From: Larix sibirica
Lineage: Eukaryota; Streptophyta; Pinopsida; Pinales; Pinaceae
Direction of reading: 5' to 3'
DNA length: 10,082 nt
Assembly: GCA_004151065.3 (NCBI GenBank)
Contig: NWUY0300041512.1
Span: forward strand, 21,889-31,970
Shown here: positions 1 to 7,026 of the stretch, piece after piece
Layout: the number at the start of each line of letters is the position of its first letter
Numbering within the stretch: position 1 is the first letter of the stretch
Program-made: the position numbers and the translations under genes
The notes under the pieces: generated by a model
Databases searched by the model: none
What the model saw: only the letters and a program-made list of their open reading frames with translations
Told to the model about the DNA's origin: nothing

Positions 1-859
1 TATTACACATGTCATGGAACACAAGCATGATACCTATTTGGAATCCACAGTACACTCCCACTAGGAGATTAGAAATACTTAAGGAGGTTTGACTCATTTG
101 AATTCATAAATAACAACCCAAAATAAATTTTGGGCAATCACAGACTTTTGGTGAGGTATCCTAAATGACTATTGGACCCAATTGGTGGCTTATGCCCTCA
201 ATTGAACCCATAATGTTAATAAATGCCCTAAATGAGTGCCTCAAGGGTCAAAGTGAACCAAATTGGTAATAAGGGATAAATATTGAGAGAGGCAAAATGT
301 GATTAAGGATCATACAAAAGGGATATAAATCCCTAAGAAGACACACATTTAGGCTAAAGTAGGGTCCAAACTCAAGGAAAGTGGTCCACCACAAACGGAC
401 AACCTAGAGAGATATTGTATCATCATTAAATGATCACACATAAACATGACAGAAAAATGGGTACACCTTACCCTACCATCATATGTAAATCAAAACACCA
501 AAATCCATGCTTTATAGTCCAGTAGTAAACCCATACGCATGCTTATTGCAATCCAACTAGGTATATGATCATCAAATTACCTATATCTTTGATATTTTCT
601 AATTCTTTTAAATAGATCTAAGGTCATTTTCCAACTTTTTAATCCAACACACTATAGTGCATAGGTTTAAATCTAGGTGATTAAGACCATGTAAACCATA
701 GAGTAAGTTCAATACAAAGCATTATTTAAATTTAAAGAAAAAAGCCACACCAAAACATATATAAGTTAAAATAATTATAACCATAACAAAGCACATGCGA
801 TTCATTGAACATGTCATTGTTAGTGTATTTATTTAGAAAATCAGAGAGATTGAAAATTA
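1..859. other. AT-rich stretch with no recognisable gene
   Basis: I read this stretch on both strands and saw no frame with a family I recognise, no tRNA or rRNA, and no clear repeat boundary. It is AT-rich with stops in every frame. It may be old retroelement or intergenic DNA. The first LINE-like codons appear only from about 860, just after an in-frame TGA at 851-853. Confidence 0.5.
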
Positions 860-1379
860 AAATCTAAGGAAGAAAGCGTGCAATATTTCCTCCATCGGGC
901 AAGAAAGGAAGACAGAGAATCTTTCTCACACACATACTCGTGGAAGGCTTCTCAACATGGATTATGTGCTATGGGGGGTGTTATATATTTAAATGAGTCT
1001 CATTATTTCTCTTTTAGACTCAATTGTGGTACTGGATCCAATATGAAAGCGGAGTTAATGGCACTTTTGGTACGTTCTTAAAGTTGCCAACATTTTTTGA
1101 TTGGTTGATATTAAAGTTTTCGGTGATTCCAGAGTTACCATAAAATGGGCAGATGGTGAGTTCAGTCTCAACGTTCTGAATTTGCGGCATTGGGCTCTCC
1201 TGACACAATTGGAGATATCAAAGCAGCAGAATATTGTTTTCGAGCATATCTTTAGAGAACATAATTCTCTTGCTGATAAACTCTCTAAACAAGCTTTATC
1301 TGGCAATGATGGGCAGCTGATTTGGGAGGAATGGTTTGATTGTTGTCTTCTGGATAGTGGGACAGTCTACTTTTTTTGA
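860..1379 (+). pseudogene. LINE RNase H domain, frameshifted (copy 1)
   Basis: The remnant of the C-terminal RNase H-like domain (RVT_3 type) of a plant LINE ORF2, which degrades the RNA strand of the RNA:DNA hybrid. Frame one, up to the stop at 1079-1081, has QYFLHRARKEDRE, then GGVIYLN and SNMKAELMAL with the catalytic Glu. After a one-base shift near 1075 and an in-frame TGA at about 1098-1100, the second frame continues with KVFGDSRVTIKW (catalytic Asp in GDS), FEHIFREHNSLADKLSK (last Asp in LAD) and a stop after 1379. The first catalytic Asp is lost: where copy 2 has YFDGA, this copy reads YSWKA. Two disabling changes and a lost active-site residue make it a pseudogene. Confidence 0.82.
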
Positions 1380-1613
1380 CTGTTGTACTGCTGGGTACAT
1401 GTTTTATATATTTTCCATATATGTAGATATGTTAGATCCAGATGATTTATGCTGATAAGGGACATAATAGTTATTTTTGTGACCTTAGAATAGCACTTGG
1501 GTGGGATGGCTGATATAAGAGATATTATATATGATTCGACTATAGAATCATGATTTTCATTGTACTATTTGATTCAACATGAATATCAATAGTAGTTTTT
1601 TTCGCTGGAAAAA
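1380..1613 (+). other. LINE copy 1 3' UTR with hairpin and conserved 3' end
   Basis: Non-coding tail after the RNase H stop. ATGATTC (1531-1537), a 7-nt loop and GAATCAT (1545-1551) form a perfect 7-bp hairpin. TTGTACTATTTGATT (1560-1574) and the T-run with CGCT (1595-1606) are shared with the second LINE. Such 3' ends are the natural candidate for recognition by the element's reverse transcriptase, but that role is inference here. Confidence 0.55.
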
Positions 1614-2611
1614 TGTACTCTTTGAAGCCCTTTAAACTTCCCTCCCTCTGTTGTCAATTCTGGTGGACGCCTTGAGAAAAAGGGTCCCAAACCTTTGATA
1701 ATTCATGCAATAAGCTGGTATATACATTATTAATCCAGGGATATTTCCTCATAATATCATTTGCTTTCACATATTTATTGATTAAGCGGTGATAAAGAAT
1801 ATTCCTTTTCAGGGTTTTGGTATTGAAGTGGGAGACGAACTATATGTTACTACTGCTAATATATGGCTATACAGAACTGTGTTTTTTGTGTTGAGTGTAG
1901 TCTAACTTTTGTATTAACTTCCATATAAAATATCAATCCAGTTCGATTTTGGAGTTTCCATTTCATATCAACAAATAAGATGGTAATGCATCCAAGAAGG
2001 GTTTTGGAGGTGTTCCACTATTGTTGAGTGCATAAATTGAATTCTGGGTGCTATTCCTTGGTAAACACAACAACTGGGCGCAACATACGAGGAACTATCA
2101 CCTACAGTCACGCAGATTCACCAGTTTGGCTTCAAATAATCCCTCTTCGTACATCTAAAAGTTGGTACAAGCATTTGTAATCTTGTAATATGCTACTAGT
2201 GCATATCAGGACCGAGTTCCCTTAAAAATATGAGTTATTAGATTATTGTTATAAAGCTTAAAATATATTCAGCAAAGTTTAGAGAATTTGGATGTATGGC
2301 CCACTGTTGCTAAATGCAATTTAGTCTTTCTTGAAGTATTTCGTGTCTGCTATTATTTAAATGTCACTTTTGAACCATTGCACTCTGTAGTTATCAATAC
2401 AACCTATTGGGAAACCACAAACTCTAAATCAGCAAACCCAGGAACAATTATGCAAGTGTTTGACAAAGCTATTCAACCAAAGAAGTATGAAATACAAAGG
2501 AAAATTTTTAAATCAGATCTATAGGGTAATTATTTCGAATATACAGTGCATTTAAAGAAAAGATGCCATTTTGATCAAATCATATATTGATATCTTTAAT
2601 TCCATTCTTAG
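1614..2611 (+). other. Unassigned stretch with short protein-like frames
   Basis: No gene can be called. A few + strand frames look less random than the rest: a frame at about 1642-1733 reading PSVVNSGGRLEKKGPKP; a frame right after a pyrimidine-rich TTCCTTTTCAG (about 1803-1813) reading GFGIEVGDELYVTTANIW; a frame at about 1991-2180 with one TGA reading NTTTGRNIRGTITYSH; and an open frame 2288-2524. I recognise no family in the first three. Inside the last, KSANPGTIM (about 2427-2453) faintly resembles the KSGQPGNIT-type stretch that precedes the LLSC motif in the galactosyltransferase family found downstream, so it could be a badly decayed upstream exon. This is weak. Confidence 0.25.
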
Positions 2612-2707
2612 TTGTATAGACAAGAAACTAAAGACATACATAGGACATGATATGGAACCTACACATTATGTTCCTTCAATGAGTCATCATCCCTTGAAAG
2701 GTGATTG
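2612..2707 (+). pseudogene. GT96-like exon 1 remnant
   Basis: A 96-nt exon with a pyrimidine-rich acceptor (TTCCATTCTTAG, 2600-2611) and a strong donor (GTAAGA at 2708). The first base completes a codon. The frame then reads CIDKKLKTYIGHDMEPT and YVPSMSHHPLKGD, ending in TG, the first two bases of a Trp codon. It corresponds to the family segment (L)LSC(T)DE.....Y.GM.LAPT..VPSMS.HP.TGDW. The codons LS directly before the acceptor also fit the family, so the acceptor could lie slightly upstream. No stop falls inside the exon. Confidence 0.72.
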
Positions 2708-2924
2708 GTAAGACTTATGCCTTTGTCCTTTAGATATCTGTTATATTTAAAGCAGCACAACCACTAGAATGAGCTCATAAGGATTTTGCTTCAGTAGCAT
2801 TCAGTCTACTTGGTGGTTTTGATGTTTTGTGTTGCTGGATTGTGTTCAAACCTGTAGAAGTATTTTAGAGCATGAAATGAAAAAAAATAATTGGACTCAA
2901 TATATCCCATTTTAAAATCCTTAC

Positions 2925-3160
2925 TATAAAATTAAGATGTTTTTGGACCATTGTGGTATATATCATCTAGGCGGGAAAGCAAAAACTTAGGAGAAAATTT
3001 GAACTACAAGGGTTCTTGTTATTGGTTGCAAAGTTCACAAGTTATAAAATTAAGATGTTTTTGGACCATTGCGGTATATATCATCTAGGTGGGAAAGCAA
3101 AAAATTAGGAGAAAATTTGAACTACAAGGGTTCTTATTATTGGTTGCAAAGTTCACAAGT
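2925..3160. repeat. 118-bp tandem duplication in intron 1
   Basis: Two head-to-tail units, 2925-3042 and 3043-3160, both starting TATAAAATTAAGATG and both followed by TAT. I count four differences in 118 bases, three of them C/T or G/A. The duplication is therefore fairly recent compared with the decay of the exons around it. Neither unit has a coding frame or terminal inverted repeats. Confidence 0.95.
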
Positions 3161-3258
3161 TATGGTTATTTACTCTTATATTTGTTTTGTAACAAATAAA
3201 TCCCAATGACCTACTTTTGTGGTCATTAGTTGGACATTAATAAAATTATCTTAGCTTA

Positions 3259-3259
3259 N
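3259..3259. other. Single 'n': probable assembly join
   Basis: One undetermined base inside intron 1 of the GT96-like pseudogene, 11 bases before the start of the long direct repeat. Some short-read assemblers place a single n where two contigs are thought to abut or overlap. A plain ambiguous base is the alternative. Confidence 0.5.
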
Positions 3260-3290
3260 GCTTATTTACCAAACATGATTTTTTAACTAG

Positions 3291-3455
3291 ATACCCTACA
3301 ATCAATAAACCTGCAGTTGTATTCCAGTGGCTTAATCATGGTACAATAGATGTAGAATATATAGTCATATTAAATGCATATATGATAATGATAAGTCCCA
3401 TTACACCTTGGGAATTCGGTTAAGAGCATGGACATCATGTTTCAACTCCTTATGA
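3291..3455 (+). pseudogene. GT96-like exon 2 with stop and lost DxD
   Basis: A 165-nt exon between the acceptor TTTTTTAACTAG (ends 3290) and the donor GTAATT (3456). One base, 54 codons, then GA. The frame reads YPTINKPAVVFQWLNH, EYIVILNAYMIMISPI and TPWEFG, then TAA at 3421-3423, then EHGHHVSTPY. In the family this is the nucleotide-sugar and metal-binding segment: INKP...WL, then ILDADM (the DxD equivalent), then PI.PWE. Both Asp residues of that motif are changed (Asn and Tyr). The exon's first base is A, so joining to the TG of exon 1 gives TGA where the family has Trp. Confidence 0.85.
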
Positions 3456-3504
3456 GTAATTACTCAAATTTTCTATTTATTGATATTGCACACACAACAT
3501 ACAT

Positions 3505-3870
3505 GAGCATGCTTTCTAACTAGTGGCCATTCATTCTATAGTGTAATAATGTGACTATTTAATATTTGTAAGTTAGTTTCTTAAGGCTTGAGTTTAGTTT
3601 TTCTTGAGTTATCAAACCCTACATCGATGTATGTTAATGTCATGCTAGATATCTCATTTGGTTGTGGTAATGAGCTTGCACGCTTTCTAACTAGTGGTAT
3701 CAAGCATTCTATAGTTTAATAATATGATTATATTTGTAAGTTAGCTTCTTAAGGTTTGAGTGTTGATTTGCTTGAGTGATCAAATTGTACACCAATGTAT
3801 GCTAATGTCATGCTAGGCATCTTATTGGCTATGATAACAACTTTGCACAAATTCACATATGGTATCAAGA
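3505..3870 (+). repeat. Diverged tandem duplication of intron 2 end plus exon 3 start (~170-bp unit)
   Basis: GCTTTCTAACTAGTGG at 3511 recurs at 3682, and ATGTATG(T/C)TAATGTCATGCTAG at about 3627 recurs at about 3795, with spacings of 171 and 168. Each unit includes an intron tail ending in CTAG and then the first ~50 bases of exon 3. After the first CTAG (3648) the bases read, allowing for one extra T, as LIGCGNELARFLTSGIKH, an alternative version of LIGYDNNFAQIH...QEAC at the real exon. A third, shorter stub lies at 3505-3541. So the window holds one full and one or two partial copies of the same exon start. Confidence 0.8.
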
Positions 3871-4060
3871 AGCATGCAACAAGCTTGGTGGTGTTATTAT
3901 TATGCACATGGATTATCTTCGAACTATGGCATCTTTTTGGATTTATAAAACTGAAGAAGTTAGAGCTGACAAAGCACATTGGACAAATGAAATCACTGGA
4001 TCTATTTATAGACACCGTTGGATTAGTGAAATGTATGGGTATTCTTTTGGTGCAGTTGAG
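3817..4060 (+). pseudogene. GT96-like exon 3, open frame
   Basis: A 244-nt exon between CATGCTAG (ends 3816) and a consensus donor GAG|GTACGT (4061). One base completes Glu with the GA of exon 2, then 81 codons run without a stop and end in phase 0. It carries the best-kept family motifs: LIGYDN, QEACNKLGGVIIMHMD, WIYKTEEVRADKAHW, NEITGSIY and RWISEMYGYSFGAVE. The frame is distinct from the longer chance ORF 3795-4079, which has no such motifs. In copy B one base changes GGVIIMH to GGVISMH. Confidence 0.88.
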
Positions 4061-4093
4061 GTACGTTGACTTCTATTGATGTTGGTTTTAATT

Positions 4094-4110
4094 ATAGTAG
4101 CATAATTCGA
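4094..4110 (+). repeat. Inverted repeat arm, left
   Basis: ATAGTAGCATAATTCGA, whose reverse complement is present at 5417-5433 with one mismatch. Weaker similarity continues outward (TTGAT at 4076) and inward, where both sides carry degenerate ATACGAAT/ATTCG motifs. It starts 33 bases after the exon 3 donor. Together the arms look like the ends of an old non-autonomous DNA element into which LINE copy 2 inserted, but no target-site duplication was identified. Confidence 0.5.
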
Positions 4111-4409
4111 GCACGAATACAGATACGAATACGATTCGGTACGGAAATAATAAGTAACGTAAAAACCCAATACTAATAAAATACGGAAGTAGTCTCCTTG
4201 TATGAATAATAATTTTATTGAAATATGCATGGATATATCATAAATGTATATTTAAAATCATTAGTTTATTTCTAGAGATGTTATTTACAATCAAAATTAT
4301 AATTTAAAAACAAAATATTAAATTTCAATGTAGTGGGAATCGAGAGTGTAAGAGATAACAACTAGTTAGTAATAATTATTTTTATAAGAAAGTATGAAAT
4401 TGAATGTTA

Positions 4410-5345
4410 TTTTTTTTTTTGAGCGAAAAAAAGCGTATTATTTCTATTTATAGATATAAATCAGATAGTACAACGATGAGCTATATCAGCACTATTTATA
4501 CAGAGTATCAAACTCCAACAATATCAACTAGCTCAAGAAAAGATAAGTCCAAAATTTAACAGATAGCCAAAATATACTTAGCTGAGACAAAAAAACATAT
4601 GCCTTTAGTCCTCAAAAAGGGAAAAAGTGACGTTAGAATCCATCCTAGAATCAATGAATTCCTCCCAGTAAAGGATTCCTTCCTCAGTCTCCATAGCCTC
4701 CTTTGACAATTTGTCCGCCAGTGTATTGTTTTCTCTGAAGATATGTTGAAGTGAAACAACGTGAAAACATGAAAGTTCCAACCTAATGCGATCGCACCAT
4801 GGGGACAATACAACCACCTGTAACTTGTATTCACCCCTGCCCCATTTAATGGTGACTTGGGAATCATCGAAAATATTTACTTCTGCCAGGCCAAAAAGGT
4901 TCGCCACCCTAACAATCATCCATAAAGCCATAATTTCAGCTTTCATATTTGATCCTCTACCACATTTCAGTCTAAAGGAAAAATAGTGATTCTGGTTAAG
5001 AAAAATTACACCCCCTGCTGCACACTGATCCAAAGCAGCAGCCCCATCAAAATAAGGAACAGGTTTATCAACCTAGACATTCAAGACTGCAACTTTTCTC
5101 TGTTTTCTGTCATCTTCCCTGCTATGATAGAGAGCAAAATGCTTTAAACATATATCCGCTGCCATAATAAAATTTGGAGAATAATTTTCAAAAATTGCTA
5201 AATTCCTCATGTACCATATGCTCTAGCATACCATCACCAGAAGAATCTCAAAGGTCTTATGATATACACTCCACTATGCACAATTGGAGATTATATCCAA
5301 TCATTAAAATGTGGTATTTCAAAATTCAATTTTCCAATGTATTCG
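4410..5345 (-). mobile_element. 5'-truncated L1-type LINE, copy 2
   Basis: Second member of the family seen at 860-1613, on the opposite strand. Reading on the minus strand it has a coding remnant (5' limit about 5345), a stop at 4605-4607, a ~185-nt 3' UTR, the 3' motif TTGTACTATCTGATT (4474-4460), the T-run with CGCTC (4434-4421) and an 11-base poly-A tail (4420-4410). The tail marks the 3' insertion edge clearly. The 5' edge is uncertain because coding similarity fades between 5330 and 5380. It lies antisense in what would be the intron after GT96-like exon 3, and between the two inverted repeat arms. Confidence 0.82.
4605..5340 (-). pseudogene. LINE ORF2 C-terminus: connection plus RNase H (copy 2)
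   Basis: C-terminal part of a plant LINE ORF2. From the 5' side: a frame with IGKLNFEIPHFNDWI, a frameshift, then SIWYMRNLAIFENYSPNF (the W.IW..RN motif that follows the zinc knuckle in plant L1 proteins), then HFALYHSREDDRKQRK and the RNase H domain. Catalytic residues are all present: Asp in YFDGA (5046-5048), Glu in MKAEIMAL, Asp in FDDS (4863-4865) and Asp in LADKLSK (4713-4715). In-frame TAG stops at 5274-5276, 5223-5225 and 5073-5075 and the frameshift kill the protein. The uninterrupted stretch from 5072 to 4605 is the RNase H domain and is longer and better kept than in copy 1. No in-frame ATG is needed, since this is an internal fragment. Confidence 0.85.
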
Positions 5346-5416
5346 TATTTTACTTACACTGAATATTCGACGAATTCGAATTGTTCGGAATTTCCATACA
5401 AGAAAAATCAATACGA

Positions 5417-5433
5417 TCAAATTATGCTACTAT
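5417..5433 (-). repeat. Inverted repeat arm, right
   Basis: Read on the minus strand this is ATAGTAGCATAATTTGA, 16 of 17 matching 4094-4110. The flanking TTGATATT (5447-5440, minus strand) also resembles TTGATGTT at 4076. The arms are about 1.3 kb apart. Removing the LINE would leave an element of about 0.4 kb, a size typical of non-autonomous inverted-repeat elements. Confidence 0.5.
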
Positions 5434-6302
5434 GGTTTTAATATCAATTTTTGATTAAAAAATCCTCTATATTTACTACTAGTGAGTAATTCACGCTTAT
5501 GTTATGATGGCGGATTAAAAAACTTTATGCTTGGTCGGGCTATTTTTACTGGGTTTTATGCTTTCGTGACTTTGTTTCATGCATTTCATTTAATGCCATA
5601 CGTGCATTCGAGACTAAAAATTTTCCACGATGCTTGGTTATTGTGCTTTATTGTTGCATATTGCAATTATTAATGTTGTGTCCAAGGTACTTTTGCTTTT
5701 TCCCAAACATGCTCATACGTGCTCAAATTTATAAATGAATTATATATGTATTTTGTTTACATCCTAAGGTACTTGTTTTAGCACTAGCTCATTTTTTTAT
5801 TTCTTTCTATGTAGCATGTTCCTTATAGTATAAAGTATGACTTACTATGTTGCTTAATACGTGTCTAAATATGATTAGAGTATACTTTGTGAAATTCAAT
5901 AATGAGAGAACGTTACATAATGAAATCCTATTACACACCTAACGAATACATGGGGTAATTATGATGGCATATATAAGCTTAATCTTGACTTTGATCTATA
6001 TAATGAGAGACAATATAGTTATTATATAATAGGTGAGTGACAACTAATAAAATAAGCTAATAAGTTATGCTTATGTTTCTGTGAAGATAGGGAAAGCAGC
6101 AGCGAAGAAATCACGAACACCACTAATGCATTGGACGTGGAGGAAAACGCAATTGACTAGATTGCTCGATATTTAATTGTCCGAGTAAAAGTAGTAGTTT
6201 GAGTGTTATATTCTCTGGTAAAGCCATGAAACAGACGTCAAATCTCCTATTTGCAAAAACTTTTTGAAAGCAATTTCAATATAAAACATAGAAATGTACG
6301 TT

Positions 6303-6426
6303 AAACATCTTAGTTCAAAAACGTTTTTGGAAACAATTCCATATGTTGATGAGTTTTGATTAGGAATTAAAACATTTGTATTTTAATCTATAAATTGAAA
6401 TGGATGTCAAACATCTTAGTTCCAAA
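6303..6426. repeat. Short dispersed direct repeat, AAACATCTTAGTTC
   Basis: AAACATCTTAGTTC followed by (C)AAA occurs at 6303 and again at 6409, 106 bases apart, with similar G(T)ACGT/GGATGT context before it. This may be a diverged tandem duplication or part of an old short element. No boundaries are visible. Confidence 0.4.
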
Positions 6427-6988
6427 CAGAGGTGATCTTGGAATGGATGGCCATCTTAATTCCCATATCAATGGATGTCTCATATCTTTCGAAGCATGTT
6501 GATGGTTAATATCATATATATATTGTAAAATGCATATATTTCTCTTTGGCATGTTTGGTATATATTCCAAAGAATAAGATTTTGATTCACCCTGATAATT
6601 TATTAATGGGTTAAAAAAATTGCGGTCAATTTTAAAATTGTTGGTGATACTTTATTGATGTGTTTCAGTAAATTTCAATTAGTTGCATAGGAAATTGTGA
6701 TAAGTTGGGACATTAGTGCATAGGATATTAGTTGTTTTCAATCCATGCTCCTAGGATGTATATAATTTGGGTCTATTTCTGTCAATAATTAGGTTCTTCA
6801 CTACATTATTTATGTAGTCTTTTAAGATAAAATTGTATGCGTTGTTGTTTCAAACTCATACAATTTTATTTCAAATAACAGGCATATCCATTCACCTACC
6901 TTTTGATTCCTACAATGAGCATTTCCTCATGGGAATTGCACTTCCCATTCGAACAATTTTTGTTTCATTAGCCAACCTTTGTTCATAG

Positions 6989-7026
6989 CATTGCATTTTC
7001 GAATAGTCATTGCATTTTTGAATAGT
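6989..7026. repeat. 19-bp tandem repeat, two units
   Basis: CATTGCATTTTCGAATAGT (6989-7007) is followed directly by CATTGCATTTTTGAATAGT (7008-7026), one C/T difference. A small slippage-type duplication. Confidence 0.85.

Larger units (their letters stand above)
860..1613 (+). mobile_element. 5'-truncated L1-type LINE, copy 1 (RNase H end and 3' UTR)
   Basis: This is the 3' part of a plant L1-like non-LTR retrotransposon. It runs from a residual linker, through the C-terminal RNase H domain, to a 3' UTR ending in a T-run and CGCT at 1595-1606, then GGAAAAA (1607-1613), probably a worn poly-A tail. Its 3' end resembles that of the second LINE (4410-5345, opposite strand): both have TTGTACTAT[C/T]TGATT about 30 bases before a seven-T run followed by CGCT. 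Truncation at the 5' end is usual for LINEs, which copy from the 3' end of their RNA by target-primed reverse transcription. No target-site duplication could be picked out. The 5' border near 860 is approximate. Confidence 0.75.
2612..4060 (+). pseudogene. SERGT1-like: Peptidyl-serine alpha-galactosyltransferase-like (GT96) gene fragment, three exons
   Basis: A decayed, spliced gene copy. Intact family members (plant SERGT1, algal SGT1) are Golgi/secretory-pathway membrane enzymes that add alpha-galactose to serine in extensin-type cell-wall glycoproteins. Three exons carry successive family motifs in the right order: YVPSMS(H)HP..GDW in exon 1, INKPA..WLNH..EYIVIL..PITPWEFG and VSTPY in exon 2, LIGYDN, GGVIIMHMD, KTEEVRADKAHW, EITGSIY and RWISEMYGYSFGA in exon 3. 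Introns are 2708-3290 (GT-AG, phase 2) and 3456-3816 (GT-AG, phase 2), and a good donor follows exon 3. Defects: TGA across the exon 1/2 junction, TAA at 3421-3423, and LNAYM in place of the metal-binding LDADM. The N-terminal exons and everything after exon 3 were not found. The family call rests on recall of the motifs, not a search. It could be a dead paralogue or one allele of a gene, but not a working enzyme as written. Confidence 0.8.
3270..4701. repeat. Long direct repeat, copy A (1432 bp)
   Basis: Repeated at 8651-10082 with a constant offset of 5381 bases. By eye I saw one difference, T at 3900 versus G at 9281, and no indel. The repeat holds exons 2 and 3 of the GT96-like pseudogene, the start of the next intron and the 3' end of LINE copy 2. 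Copy B runs off the window end, so the true right border is unknown. Copy B starts immediately after an 'n', which points to a duplicated contig or an alternative haplotype as readily as to a real duplication. Confidence 0.95.

Noticed and set aside
1020-1306. Two minus-strand open frames over LINE copy 1
   Set aside because: Antisense shadows of the RNase H coding sequence.
3795-4079. 94-aa open frame on + (and its twin at 9176-9460)
   Set aside because: It is in the wrong frame over the GT96-like exon 3. The motif-bearing frame is another one, and this ORF has no recognisable feature.
3749-4230. Minus-strand open frames over the pseudogene (and twins at 9130-9611)
   Set aside because: Shadows antisense to the exon and intron, with no motifs.
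4396-5370. Target-site duplication for LINE copy 2 (TTGAATGTTA beside the poly-T versus CTGAATATTC near 5360)
   Set aside because: The match is short and imperfect, and the 5' edge of the LINE is not fixed, so it cannot be claimed.
5482-5673. 63-aa open frame, somewhat hydrophobic
   Set aside because: No family recognised, no acceptor/donor context that fits a gene, and a chance length for AT-rich DNA.
6627-6640. 14-bp perfect palindrome CAATTTTAAAATTG
   Set aside because: AT-rich palindromes of this size are expected by chance here, and nothing around it suggests an operator or element end.
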